This document shows, in pieces, positions 35,431 to 46,411 of a DNA stretch of 64,000 nucleotides (position 1 is its first letter; every line of letters starts with the position of its first letter). The DNA comes from Gonatopus flavifemur (Eukaryota > Arthropoda > Insecta > Hymenoptera > Dryinidae), in the NCBI GenBank assembly GCA_018340375.1, contig JAFFJZ010000017.1, forward strand, positions 4,020,001 to 4,084,000. Direction: 5' to 3'. The notes below the pieces were generated by a model. It worked only from the letters and a program-made list of their open reading frames with translations, did not search any database and had not been told where the DNA came from. Position numbers and translations under genes: made by a program.

Positions 35431-35669
35431 TTGGGTCAATAACTCGAATGATGATTTTATGTTTGAATTATGAATGGTAGTATAAAATGGAATGAATTAT
35501 TTAGATCTAGAGAGCATGTAAAGTAAATTTATTAGCTTTTAATTAGTTTTATAAGTTTTTTTTTATTGTTGCTAGTTATTTAGAACCGCTGTAAAATACT
35601 ATACTGTATTTGCCCCATAGGTTTTCCTAGGGCATAATAATAAACTTATCTATCTATCTATCTATCTAC

Positions 35670-37214
35670 TATACTTTCTATTCTTCACGGAGAAAACTGG
35701 AATAGTGAGGTTCACCATTATCGTTTAGTAGAACCTTGTTTCGTTGAAATCACTAAGCAATCAATTTATTCTACTAAATATAATTCAGTAAAGATTCGTG
35801 ATTTCAACAAAACGGTGCAGTAGTCCATGTATGATCAATATTACGGATGGTGTAGTTAGTTTGACTGAGTCAATTGCCTTTACTACGCTGTTGATGAATA
35901 ATAACTATTTTATTCGCGCTCGAGCGGAGTGAACCGAAACGAGTCGAACATAACCGAATATACGAACTCTCCTCGCTTACCGAAGCTGTTTTGTTTATAA
36001 ACGATTCTTTTTCTCATAAATGTGTTAATGGCAGGAAAGGAGTTGATGATAACTCGTATATGGAATATGCCCATCATGATTCTTGTCATAATAATCAACA
36101 CTTCACAAAATCAATTTATTTAGAAAATCCAAAATTGTTTCAACAGTATCCTCTAATCATAAGTTCTCCAAACACTTATAAGAGATACGCACAGATAGCA
36201 AAATCATATGGTAAGTTTAGCTCAAGTGATATACGCGTTAGGTGTAGGGAGGTAGGTAGGTAGGATGTTGAGGTTCAATTGCCGCTTTCAGCACCCTGAA
36301 TGTCATGTGCAATCGATGTTCGATGCTACAACTTCACGTTCAACTGAACAGTAATGAATGTTAAGCAATCAAAATTTCTGTTGCTTTGGGAAATTATTTC
36401 TAAAGACAACATTAACAACCTTCATAATATAACAAAAACTTTTTTATTGTTGAATCGAATTCATATTGTTGTTTAGTAAAAATTATCATGCCCATTCCGC
36501 GGAACAGATGATTTGTGTGGTGGAATCAATTATGCGACCATTCACTGTTTGGTACGAATAACAATGCTTGGGTAATCGAATGAAATACAAGTATAGTAAA
36601 ATTAATTTGACTTGTTATGGTAACATGAACTGTATGTGCATTCGGTTTCTGATACTAAACATTTGGTCTGTCTATATTTCACTAAATCGTTAAGTACGAG
36701 ATACCATTGGTTTGATTGATATCACTATTCAGTTTTCTCCTTGTTCAATCTTTCTCTTTCACTCCCGTGTTTCAAGGGTATATACATGTGTTCGAGTACA
36801 TGAAAAACCATGAATTAAAGAGTTTTATCTTTCTATAAGGTCATTCACACTATAGGAACAACAATCACTTACAACTACCGAGTAACCCTCAGAGTGCAAG
36901 CTGGTTGCGTTTCCTAAAGAAACCGTTGTTTTCTTCGTAGAATGAGATGTTTTTTCCCTATATCAATAAATTTCACTGGGTCACCCTAAAGAAATATATT
37001 GATCAACAGAAATTTCAAACCAACTCTCGATGTTCTAGAATATCTTTTTCTTTTTACATAAATATCAGTTAAACAATTTATATAGTTTTTTTATAAAAAT
37101 ATCATATGATTATACCTTCTATCACTCCAAATATTAAAAATGAACAAACTTTTCCATTTTTTTTGAATAAACAAATTGTGAATTACACATATTTCAAACA
37201 ATCTTCATTGCAAA
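35670..37214. other. No gene recognised
   Basis: 35690-35890 is rich in TAGTAG/CTACTA words and may be another motif-rich element. 36235-36262 has a GGTAGGTAGGTAGG run followed by a B-box-like GAGGTTCAATTGC, so it may be a SINE remnant. The remainder is AT-rich and featureless. Confidence 0.35.
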
Positions 37215-37350
37215 ACATCCTACCCCGGTCCTTGTATAGGTCAATCCTATCTAAAGCGGGGTGATCAAAGGGGTTGTTGAACTCGATTAGGCAATTCCTT
37301 AAAATAATCATGCGTTATTGAAAGGTTTACGGACTTTTGACGTAACAGTG
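37215..37350 (-). repeat. Right inverted terminal repeat of the 19.4 kb block
   Basis: Read on the minus strand it starts CACTGTTACGTCAAAAGTCC and contains CCCCTTTGATCACCCCGC, TTTAGATAGGATTGACCTAT and AAGGACCGGGG. These are collinear with 17941-18080. Its outermost bases overlap the left end of the adjacent palindromic element. Confidence 0.75.
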
Positions 37351-38532
37351 ATGTCGTGCACAGGATTGGGTAGATATCAAACTCAATGTATTAATACGTA
37401 GTAAATGTTATCAAAGTAAGCTCAATTCACGAGCAATCTTCAACGCAGTATATTGCGTGTTAAGAAAAAAAAAAGTAGCAAATGTTACGCATTATACCAT
37501 GTAACAAACCCTTTTTTCAGGGTCTTCTCACGTAATATATGTAATTTATGTATTGATACATGCTACATATAACGTATCATATTCGCGTAATAAATGTAAC
37601 AAGTCCTCCAATGATGCGCCATTACCCAACCCTGGTCGTGCATTTGTGCACGGCAAACGACCATGCGCACGCACGATGAAACGCGAGGTAGGTACGTCGT
37701 TACGTACTGACTCATGTTCCAAAACCTTGCCCTCGTACTCTAGAGTATCAGTGTAACTCTTTTCAATTCATCAGGAAAACAGAGGAAACCGATACCCCAG
37801 AGTACGAGAGTAAGGTTTTGGAACATGAGCCTGCAGACGAGCACGGAGTTTTACGGTGATTGGCAGCACGGCCTCACGGCGTGCGTACCATTTTGCGTGT
37901 AGTTTTATATTATCGCAAGTGCTACGAACTTATGAAGTTTCACATTATTTCTCTCATAACAATTATGGAAATTTAAACTGGAGCTCAGTAAAGAATGTTG
38001 CTCAAAATGATGTAATTTGAACTAGATTCCTTCATTGAGTGTCCTCAGACGACAAGCTGATTCTTTTTTTCATTTGACTGTATACTAATCCATACATTTC
38101 TCAACTATTCGATGAATACTTTTTTTACTTTCAGTAGAACAGTGATGTTGATACTGCGCTTAATTCATTCACCATTTGTAGCGAGATTTTTTAATCTTCG
38201 CTGCAATGTTGTTACACATGTTATATTGATCAATGTGGACATTAGGCTATATCATAACGACGTGCCTACCTCGCGTTTCATCGTGCGTGCGCATGGTCGT
38301 TTGCCGTGCACAAATGCACGACCAGGGTTGGGTAATGGCGCATCATTGGAGGACTTGTTACATTTATTACGCGAATATGATACGTTATATGTAGCATGTA
38401 TCAATACATAAATTACATATATTACGTGAGAAGACCCTGAAAAAAGGGTTTGATACACAATATGATACGTAACATTTACTACGTATTGATACACTAAGTT
38501 TGATATCTACCCAATCCTGGGCACGACATCAC
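37348..38532. mobile_element. Palindromic element (GTGATGTCGTGC...GCACGACATCAC)
   Basis: Arms 37348-37705 and about 38255-38532 are inverted copies, including AGGATTGGGTAGATATCAAA, CTCACGTAATATATGTAATT and CCATGCGCACGCACGATG and their complements. The centre holds a small nested hairpin (37712-37755 with 37783-37830) around CATGTTCCAAAACCTTGCCC. A related outer end occurs at 24.6 kb. The target duplication is not clear. Open frames in both arms mirror each other and are not convincing genes. Confidence 0.8.
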
Positions 38533-38727
38533 GTTGTGCCCGCGCGCCGTTTCAACGCAATCCCAATTGTTAAACTTAGAAACAAACATGTCGAACATCC
38601 ACTATCTATACAATACTAAGATAGTCAAAATCATAGTGATGTGCAGCTATCGCCATCTATGAGTCGTATGGCAAAATATATGTTTAGCGGGTTATTTGAA
38701 CCGTAAAACTTTTGATGGGATCATTAT

Positions 38728-38852
38728 AAGATTCTTCTCATAATTTTTGAATACAGAATTCATGATAAATCATGAAATCAGTATATAAGTACATACTGAT
38801 TCCATAATTTAGCACCGATTCTGTATTCAAAAATTATGACAAGAATCTAATA
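38728..38852. repeat. Hairpin repeat
   Basis: GATTCTTCTCATAATTTTTG with AATACAGAAT is mirrored by ATTCTGTATT with CAAAAATTATGACAAGAATC. The central part, ATCAGTATATAAGTACATAC, is itself self-complementary. Confidence 0.7.
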
Positions 38853-38859
38853 TTTCCTT

Positions 38860-39684
38860 TACAATTTTCCTGCAATATTTTTTTATACGATGAATCGAGT
38901 AACGTGAGGCATTCTTTTGAATGGAGTATTCAATATTGTAGATGCCACAATTGTTTTATTGATAAAATATTGATGAATCACAAAAGTTTGAAAATTCAGG
39001 AATGTCATAATGACATAATATATTACATCTTAAATTTACATACATTTCTTATTTTAAAAACATGAACATAAAGACTTGTGGCAGTTCAATACATAATAAT
39101 AAAAACCATGAGAGAATGAATATATTTTTTTTGTATATTTCTCTACTCGAAATATCATACACATATTACGAAAAATATCATCTTCAGTTTTGAATCTGAT
39201 GATTCAAACAATCAAGAATATATACTATTTTGGAAGAGTCAATCTCGGAATGGACGATATTGAATGTGAAATAAAATCTAATATTCTCCTAAACATCAGA
39301 TTTTTTTTCCAATAGAGAAAAATAAAGATTGGAGAATATGTCCATGGATGATAGTAATTTTCAGCTGCACATGAGCTTTATAATTCTCTTATAATAATCA
39401 TAAAATTGATGTACGTAGGTTCAGCAAAACCCATTTTTATAATATAATGATGAAATTAAATTGTAATTAACTAGGCTCAATCTTGTAATACTTATCTGAT
39501 AATAACTTAAAATTCAAATAATATTTGATTAGCATATATTTCTCAAAAATACATTTCATATGAAGTAACTAAACCACAAAATGTGATGCTGCCTTACAAA
39601 ATAGTTGACAGTTTTCACTTAAATATGAGTATTATAATTATTAAAAATGCCAGTTACTTAGCAGAATTTGAATCTTCTGTAATA
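38860..39684. other. No gene recognised
   Basis: Very AT-rich sequence without open frames of note, leading into the 3' end of the P-element relic. Confidence 0.35.
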
Positions 39685-41150
39685 TCACATAGCTTTGAAT
39701 TTTTTGATTTTTTTACTGTGACTAATTGTGATTTGTTTATTAATGTTTTTATCTTTTACATATTTGAATGTAAGAAATGGAACACATTTGTCAAGTATAT
39801 CAATATATATATTATGGTCTGTGCAACAAAAATCCATTGAATACTGGTCATTGAAATGTGTTTTAAAATTATCTCCCAACTTGGAACGATGACCATTGAT
39901 ATTTAAATAATTATATAAGTTGTCATGCATGTTTTTAATGAGAAGCATCAACTTTTCACTAGCATAAATCAATGTAGGACATGATGTGTCATATTCCTTG
40001 CGATTGAAAAATGTATGATTCCTTGTAAATTCCTGAGATAATAAATCTATGGAACATTGTTCGCATTCAGGGATTTCAATGCGTTCCAGTATATAACCTG
40101 AAACATAAGCTAATGCTTGGTTATCTTGAATATCATTACATAAATGTTCATCGATAATCATATTGGAATCTTCGTCATCATCTCCAAATGTCTGTGTGGT
40201 ATCGTCTTGTTTATAGTTTTTAATTAAGTCCCTCAAGTTACTCAATGTACTACAATTATCGTCTTCACAATTATTTTCTTTAACATTAGGCATTACTAAG
40301 TTATTTATCACAATGGTTTTCAAAGCAGCAATGAATTGGTGGCATGTTGGATTAGTATTAGCCACACCATGTTGTCTAATTTGACAAAACCAATTTTCGA
40401 CTGGGTCTTGATTTAAAGATCTCCATGCTAAAAATTTGAATCCTCCATTCTGTAGATGATCCCAAAGAAATAGGACAGACTTTATTGTAATAATCCATCC
40501 TTCTGTGAAAGAGTATGAATTTGTGCAGTCTTTTCCAGATGTAATATTTACTAAACGCCAATTTTGGATTTGTTGCAACATTTTTTCCCATAAAGCAAAA
40601 TGTGGACAATCTTCATATACCGCATATTTATGTATATCTTGCCTTCTGAACAGCGCATGCTGCATCCATTCAGCGAATCAAATAATGTATCGATATTATA
40701 GACGAATTCTGCAGTTTGTAATGCTTCAGGAGGTAAAGGAACTGTATTTATCATGCAAAATGATTCAATCGTCGATGCCATTGTAGAACTCAATTGTCTA
40801 GCAGCAGTTTTAACTTTCATTTTGATATAAGAATCTTTAAAGTTGAAATCTTGTGGTTTTGAACGTGGCATACATTTGAACGTTTTTTTTTTGGTCTATT
40901 CCAAAAGTTCTTGAAATATATTCAAATTTCGCTGTTTCATCATCATCAAAAATGATGTTACAATTCAGAAGAGCATTACGTGTATTTTTCATAAGATGAG
41001 GAACGTCATATATGATGCATATAGTTTGACCGTTTACTGTAAAATAAAAATTGTGTTTCATTTTATTATCGCAAAGTAAATTCAGAGCTGCCTAATTAGT
41101 AGCAACTTGGTCGCAAACAGTAGCTACCCTAGACAGCACCACAGTCCCTT
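39685..41150 (-). pseudogene. P-element (THAP9-like) transposase relic
   Basis: The minus strand carries, in order: VATVCDQVATN (about 41125-41090, followed by a stop), IIYDVPHLMKNTRNALLN (41010-40960), KPQDFNFKDSYIKMKV, LRLESL-region equivalents, then the long frame from 40665 with LNQDPVENWFCQIRQHGVAN and ALAYVSGYILERIEIPECEQ. These are hallmark blocks of the GTP-binding/insertion and C-terminal parts of P-element and THAP9 transposases. Frame changes near 40870 and 40660 and a stop near 41095 break the gene. The THAP zinc finger and the N-terminal half of the catalytic domain are missing. No terminal repeats were found. Confidence 0.85.
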
Positions 41151-41689
41151 TTGAAGTCGCAGAGAATTCATAAAAAAGAGAACCCAAAGAGAGATTCCAA
41201 GCTTTGAGAACTCTTTTTTGAGAATTCAATATGTAATTTGAAAGAATACATGCAGTACCAGAAGACTCCAAAAAGAATTCTCATTGAGCGCATATCAGAA
41301 CTCGCAAAACATTCATCAAGACTACATGAAGTATTCCAAAAGAACACCCGTTATGCGACAAAACGTGAATCCCCATGGAAGTTCAAGATGTATTCTCAGT
41401 TTGCCTAAATGAACACAAAATGAAAGCAAGAACTTGAAATCTTTCAGAAGTCATTTGATATTTATTAAAATGTCAGAAATTTGAAATGAGTGAAAATATT
41501 CATATTCAAAGCTTGGAATCTTTAAATTAATTTTATTTATCCAATTATAAAAGCTGATAGATGATGAAATACCATAGTGTAATGGTAGTTGATTTTATTG
41601 CAATAACATGCAATAAATAAAATGATACTATATTTATTGACATTAATGGAATAACTGATGAAATAGTTTGAGGTTAGGATTTACTGCGG
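41151..41689. other. No gene recognised; GAATTCT/AAGAAC-rich
   Basis: Short words such as AAGAACTC, GAATTC and AAGAATTCTC recur in 41170-41420, resembling the TCTTCAAGA-filled element at 42083. AT-rich and non-coding. Confidence 0.35.
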
Positions 41690-42082
41690 GTAAAAAAGAT
41701 GAGACATTCAATCGTTGTCGATCACAAACTTGAGCAATCGTGTTGGAGGTGGAATGAACGATGGGAAGTCTATCGTAGTTTATGTGATATTTCACATACC
41801 TATTTTCTATCACAAGTAATGTGAAGCTTACGATGTACGTTTAATCGTTGCCAAGCACAAATTTATGCAATCGTGATGCATGTGGAATGAACGATAGACA
41901 GTCTATCGTAGTTCATGTGATATTTCACATATCTGTTTGCTATCACAAGTAATGTGAAACTTACGATAGGCATTCAATCGTTGTCAATCACAAGTTTATG
42001 CAATCGTGGTGCATGTGGAATGAATGATAGATAGTCTATCGTAGTGTATGTGATATTTCACATACCCGTTTTTCTATCACAA

Positions 42083-45000
42083 CTCACACAGCAAGCAGTT
42101 CTTCAAGACGTCTAGAAGAGTCCTGAATTCATGTATCTTCAAAACATTCCTAAAAGACATCTTAAAGATGTCTGTCAGAAATGTATGAAAGATCTCTTAC
42201 TGCGCGAGTTCTATAAGACAACTGTAATTGAGATATGTCCAAGAACACTCATAAACATCTCTTGAAGATATCTTCAAGAGCACTTTTAGAACAATCCCAA
42301 TAGACCAATTAGATCAAAGAGAATTAGAGAGGACATTGCAGTAATTCACGTATAGTTATTCACAGTGTCCTGAGCATTTGTTTCACGTGTGCAGTGAGGA
42401 ACGACGACGCCGATGATATTGTGCAATATTAATTATATATACATAAACATTCAAGATCCAATACTGGATATTAAAAGTATTGCCGCAAAAAAGAAACGTG
42501 TAACCAATTACATTACAATAATATATTTTGTTTTGTAGCGAATGATCCTATTTGCAAAAACTAACCTATCATTATGCAGAATCACCCTGGTGGAACAAAG
42601 CGACTGTCGTTTTGTTCAATAAAGCGACCTAGGAACGACCATAAAGCGACTTTGAGAAAAATCCGTGTTTTTTAAGAATAATTGAGCGTAGGGAGAAAAT
42701 CAAAGAAGCATCATTAAGTAGAGGCTTTGATCTATCAATTGACATAAACATCATGCTGAAATTCGATGATTGAGGTACTGTTTGGATCGTTTGAAAAAGA
42801 GGAATTTTTGGAAGGAAATCGGCTCGGTACAACGGAACGGGTTGAGCGTGAGGAGCGGAGCTTGAGTAAAGGACACGTGGCGAAGAGGGGAGCGAGGGAG
42901 CAACTAATCACGCCTACCGGAGCACGGACGCGGCAACGTAACAAGAACGACGAAACGACCCTGGAACGACTAACAAACGACTTTCACATGATGTTCAGGT
43001 TAAATAAATTTGTCTTTCATATGATTGTTATTTCGGAATGCATGAGTATGTGTTCACTGAAAGGGCTTTTGATATGTGAATTGAACGGATGGATGCTAAT
43101 TACGGGAAAAACTCAGAGAGAGTTCATTTTGGATTGGGAACGAGGAAACGACCGTAAAGCAACCTTAAAACGACCAAAAGGTGACTTTTTCGGAAATTCA
43201 CTGATACTTTCGTTTTTTGATTTGATCGCGATCTCGCTGCGATTTGTGGTTTATATCTTACTTGAGGAAGGCTGTAACCGCATCATAATCCTATTGAAAG
43301 ATTCACCTCAAGGTTAATTGTTCGCATATCTAATGCGAACATACAAAGCGACTATGAAACGACCAACCGGCGACTTTCGTACAAGTTTCAGGTTTCCCAT
43401 TGTTTTTCATATTGTGACAATTTCAAATTGAATCAGCTGCTCACTGAATGTCCTATGGATATGTGAATCACGCGCGTGGATGACAATCACGGGAAGAAAT
43501 CGGAAAGAGTTCATTTTGGATTGGAAACGAGAAAACGACCGTAAAACGACCAAAAGGTGACTTTTTCGGAAATTCACTGATACTTTCGTTTTTTGATTTG
43601 ATCGCGATCTCGTTGACAATTTGGGGTTTATATCTTACTTGAGAGGGCTGTAACCGCATCATAATCCTATTGGAAGATTACCTCAGGGTTAATTGTTCGC
43701 ATATCGAGTGCGAACGTACAAAGCGACTATGAAACGACCAACCGACGACTTTCGTATAAGTTTTAAGTTGCCCATTGTCTTTCATATTGTTAAAATTCCA
43801 AATTGAATCAGCGGCTTACTGAATGTCCAATGAATATGTAAATCAGGCGCATGGATAACAATCACGGGAAGTAATCGGAAAGAATTCATTTTGGATTGGA
43901 AACGAGAAAACGACCGTGAAGCGACCTCAAAACGACCAAAGGGTGACTTTTTCGGAAATTCACTGATACTTTCGTTTTTTGATTTGATCGCGATCTCGTT
44001 CCAATTCGTGGTTTATATCTTACTTGAGGAAGGCTGTAACCGCATCATAATCCTTCCGAAAGATTCATCTCAAGGTTAATTGTTCGCAAATCGAGTGCGA
44101 ACATACAAAGCGACTATGAAACGACCAACCGACAACGTTCGTATACTACCATCGGGAAACCTAAAACTTATACGGAAGTCGTTGGTAGGTCGTTCCATAG
44201 TCGCTTTATATGTCCGCAGTAGATTTGCGGATAATTAACCCTGAGGTGAATCTTCCAATAGGATTATGATGCGGTTACAGCTTTCCTGAAGTAAGATATA
44301 AACCACAAATTGTCAACGAGATCGCGATCAAATCAAAAAACCAAAGTATCAGTGAATTTCCGAAAAAGTCACCCTTTGGTCGTTTCAAGGTCGCTTTACG
44401 GTCGTTTTCTCGTTTCCAATCCAAAATGAACTCTTTCCGATTTCTTCCCGTGATTGTGATCCACGCGCGTGATTCACATATCCATAGGACATTCAGTGAA
44501 CAGCTGATTCAATTTGAAATTGTAACAATATGGAAAACAATGGGAAACCTGAAACTTGTAGGAAAGTCGTCGGTTGGTCGTTCCATAGTCGCTTTGTATG
44601 TTCGCACTCGATATGCGAACAATTAACCTTGAGGTGAATCTTTCAATAGGATGATGAATGCGGTTACAGCCTTCCTCAAGTAAGATATAAACCACAAATC
44701 GCAGCGAGATCGCGATCAAATCAAAAAACGAAAGTATCAGTGAATTTCCGAAAAAGTCACCTTTTGGTCGTTTTAAGGTTGCTTTACGGTCGTTTCCTCG
44801 TTCCCAATCCAAAATGAACTCTCTCTGAGTTTTTCCCGTAATTAGCATCCATCCGTTCAATTCACATATCAAAAGCCCTTTCAGTGAACACATACTCATG
44901 CATTCCGAAATAACAATCATATGAAAGACAAATTTATTTAACCTGAACATCATGTGAAAGTCGTTTGTTAGTCGTTCCAGGGTCGTTTCGTCGTTCTTGT

Positions 45001-46027
45001 TACGTTGCCGCGTCCGTGCTTCGGTAGGCGTGATTAGTTGCTCCCTCGCTCCCCTCTTCGCCACGTGTCCTTTACTCAAGCTCCGCTCATCACGCTCAAC
45101 GCGTTCCGTTGTACCGAGCCGATTTCCTTCCAAAAATTCCTCTTTTTCAAACCATCCAAACAGTACCTCAATCATCGAATTTCAGCATGATGTTTATGTC
45201 AATTGATAGATCAAAGCCTCTACTTAATGATGCTTTTTTGATTTTTTCCCTACCCTCAATGATTCTTACAAAACACGAATTTTTCTCAAAGTCGCTTTAT
45301 GGTCGTTCCTAGGTCGCTTTATTGGACAAATCGACAGTCGTTTCATGGTCGTTTCGTGGCCGTTCAGTTCCACCAGGGCATATATTAGAGGAATATCAAT
45401 TTATTATTTTATCCATTGTACTTTATTTTTTATGTACTTACGTGAATTAAATTTCCATCAAATTTCACATTTTTGTGCAAGATAGAATGTATCGAAATTC
45501 AGATTCAAGTGAATGAAATTGAATGGTAAAATATTTTGAATTTAGGTTATATACATGCATGAAAAATGTTTGAAATATTTTTGCATTCGAATTATATTCA
45601 AACACCTCATATGTTTTGGTAAGCCTCTATTCAAATTAATAAATCAAAATAACGAATGAATTCGTATGGTTATGGATATTTTAATATTTTAATCAAGACA
45701 TTTTAATAATACTTTCAAGAACTCTTCAAGAGATATTTGAGAGTTCTTCAGAAAGTCTTCAGGAGGGATTCAAGAATTCTTCAAGAAGGATTCAAGATCT
45801 CTTCAAGAGCTCTTAAAGACATCTTCAAGAAATCATTGAGAATTCTTAAACATTTCTTGAAGATGTCTTTTAGATTTCTTGAAGACAACTAAAAGATATC
45901 TATTGGTGTTGCATAATACATCTTTTCGCTCACCAAAAGAGATCTCTTGGAAAGGTCTTGCAAGAGCTCTTGCAGTTTTCAAAGACATCTTTCAGATATC
46001 TAAAAGAGCTCTCTTTGTCTGTGTGGG
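42083..46027. mobile_element. CTCACACAG...CTGTGTGGG element filled with TCTTCAAGA words
   Basis: It interrupts a tandem-array unit, so the empty site is known (TATCACAAGTAATG). The insertion is flanked by AA (42081-42082, 46028-46029). The terminal regions (42083-42300, 45700-46027) are filled with TCTTCAAGA, AGAGCTCTT and AAGACATCTT words. The interior contains the 2.8 kb CCCTGGTGG foldback. Non-autonomous. Confidence 0.75.
42585..45378. mobile_element. 2.8 kb foldback element (CCCTGGTGGAAC), AAACGACC-rich
   Basis: Ends CCCTGGTGGAAC and GTTCCACCAGGG (the right end reads AGTTCCACCAGGG) are flanked by CA (42583-42584, 45379-45380). The two halves are inverted copies around about 44160. Inside each arm are direct blocks of about 375 bp carrying AAGCGACTATGAAACGACCA, GGTGACTTTTTCGGAAATTC and ATTTGATCGCGATCTCGTT. 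The words AAACGAC and AAGCGAC occur throughout, with GTCGTTT and GTCGCTT on the other arm. Long mirrored open frames (42766-43317; 45175-44474) arise from these repeats and match no family I recognise. Confidence 0.85.
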
Positions 46028-46411
46028 AAGTAATGTGAAACTTACGATAGGCATACAATCGTTGCCAATCACAAACTTGAGCAGTCATGGTGCATGTGGA
46101 ATGAATGATAGATAGTCTATCGTAGTTTATGTGATATTTCACATACCTGTTTTCTATCACAAGTAATGTGAAACTTATGATGGACGTTTAATCATTGCCA
46201 ATCACAAATTCATGCAATCGTGATGCATGTGGAATGAATGATAGATAGTCTCTCGTAGTCTATGTGATATTTCACATACCTGTTTTCTATCACAAGTAAT
46301 GTGAAACTTATGATGGACGTTTAATCATTGCCAATCACAAATTTATGCAATCGTGATGCATGTGGAATGAACGATAGACAGTTCATCTTAGTTTATGTGA
46401 TATTTCACATA

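Larger units (their letters stand above)
31000..35669 (+). mobile_element. CR1/Jockey-group non-LTR retrotransposon with (TCTA)n tail
   Basis: Contains ORF1 and ORF2 in order, then about 220 bases of 3' UTR. It ends in a (TCTA)n run at 35646-35669, preceded by TAATAATAAACTTA. A short-repeat tail instead of poly-A is usual for CR1-group elements. The 5' boundary is uncertain (somewhere between 30900 and 31480); 31100-31400 may be its 5' UTR. Confidence 0.8.
17941..37350. other. 19.4 kb block bounded by ~150 bp inverted repeats, holding an outward-facing paralogous gene pair
   Basis: The two outer ends are inverted copies of the same sequence. Each arm contains, in mirrored order, the outer repeat, 3' UTR, exon 2, exon 1 and promoter of the same small gene. 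Gene-stop to outer-end distance is 1.7 kb on the left. On the right it is 6.9 kb, about 2.2-2.8 kb if the LINE and its 5' region are removed. The central 9 kb consists of repeats and transposons. It may be an inverted segmental duplication or a very large, now inactive, element with genes in its terminal arms. No target duplication was found, so mobility is unproven. Confidence 0.55.

Noticed and set aside
17941..37350. Integrated viral segment or Maverick/Polinton element
   Set aside because: No polymerase B, integrase, capsid or packaging ATPase frame was seen. The only genes are the small paralogous pair and unrelated transposons. Repeats are inverted with no target duplication found.
42766..45175. 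Genes of 183 and 233 codons on opposite strands
   Set aside because: They mirror each other within a foldback and run through its internal repeat blocks. No domain and no splice or promoter support.
41690..46411. Regularly spaced ~125 bp repeats as a CRISPR array
   Set aside because: The whole unit repeats, with no unique spacers. The genome is eukaryotic and no Cas genes exist.
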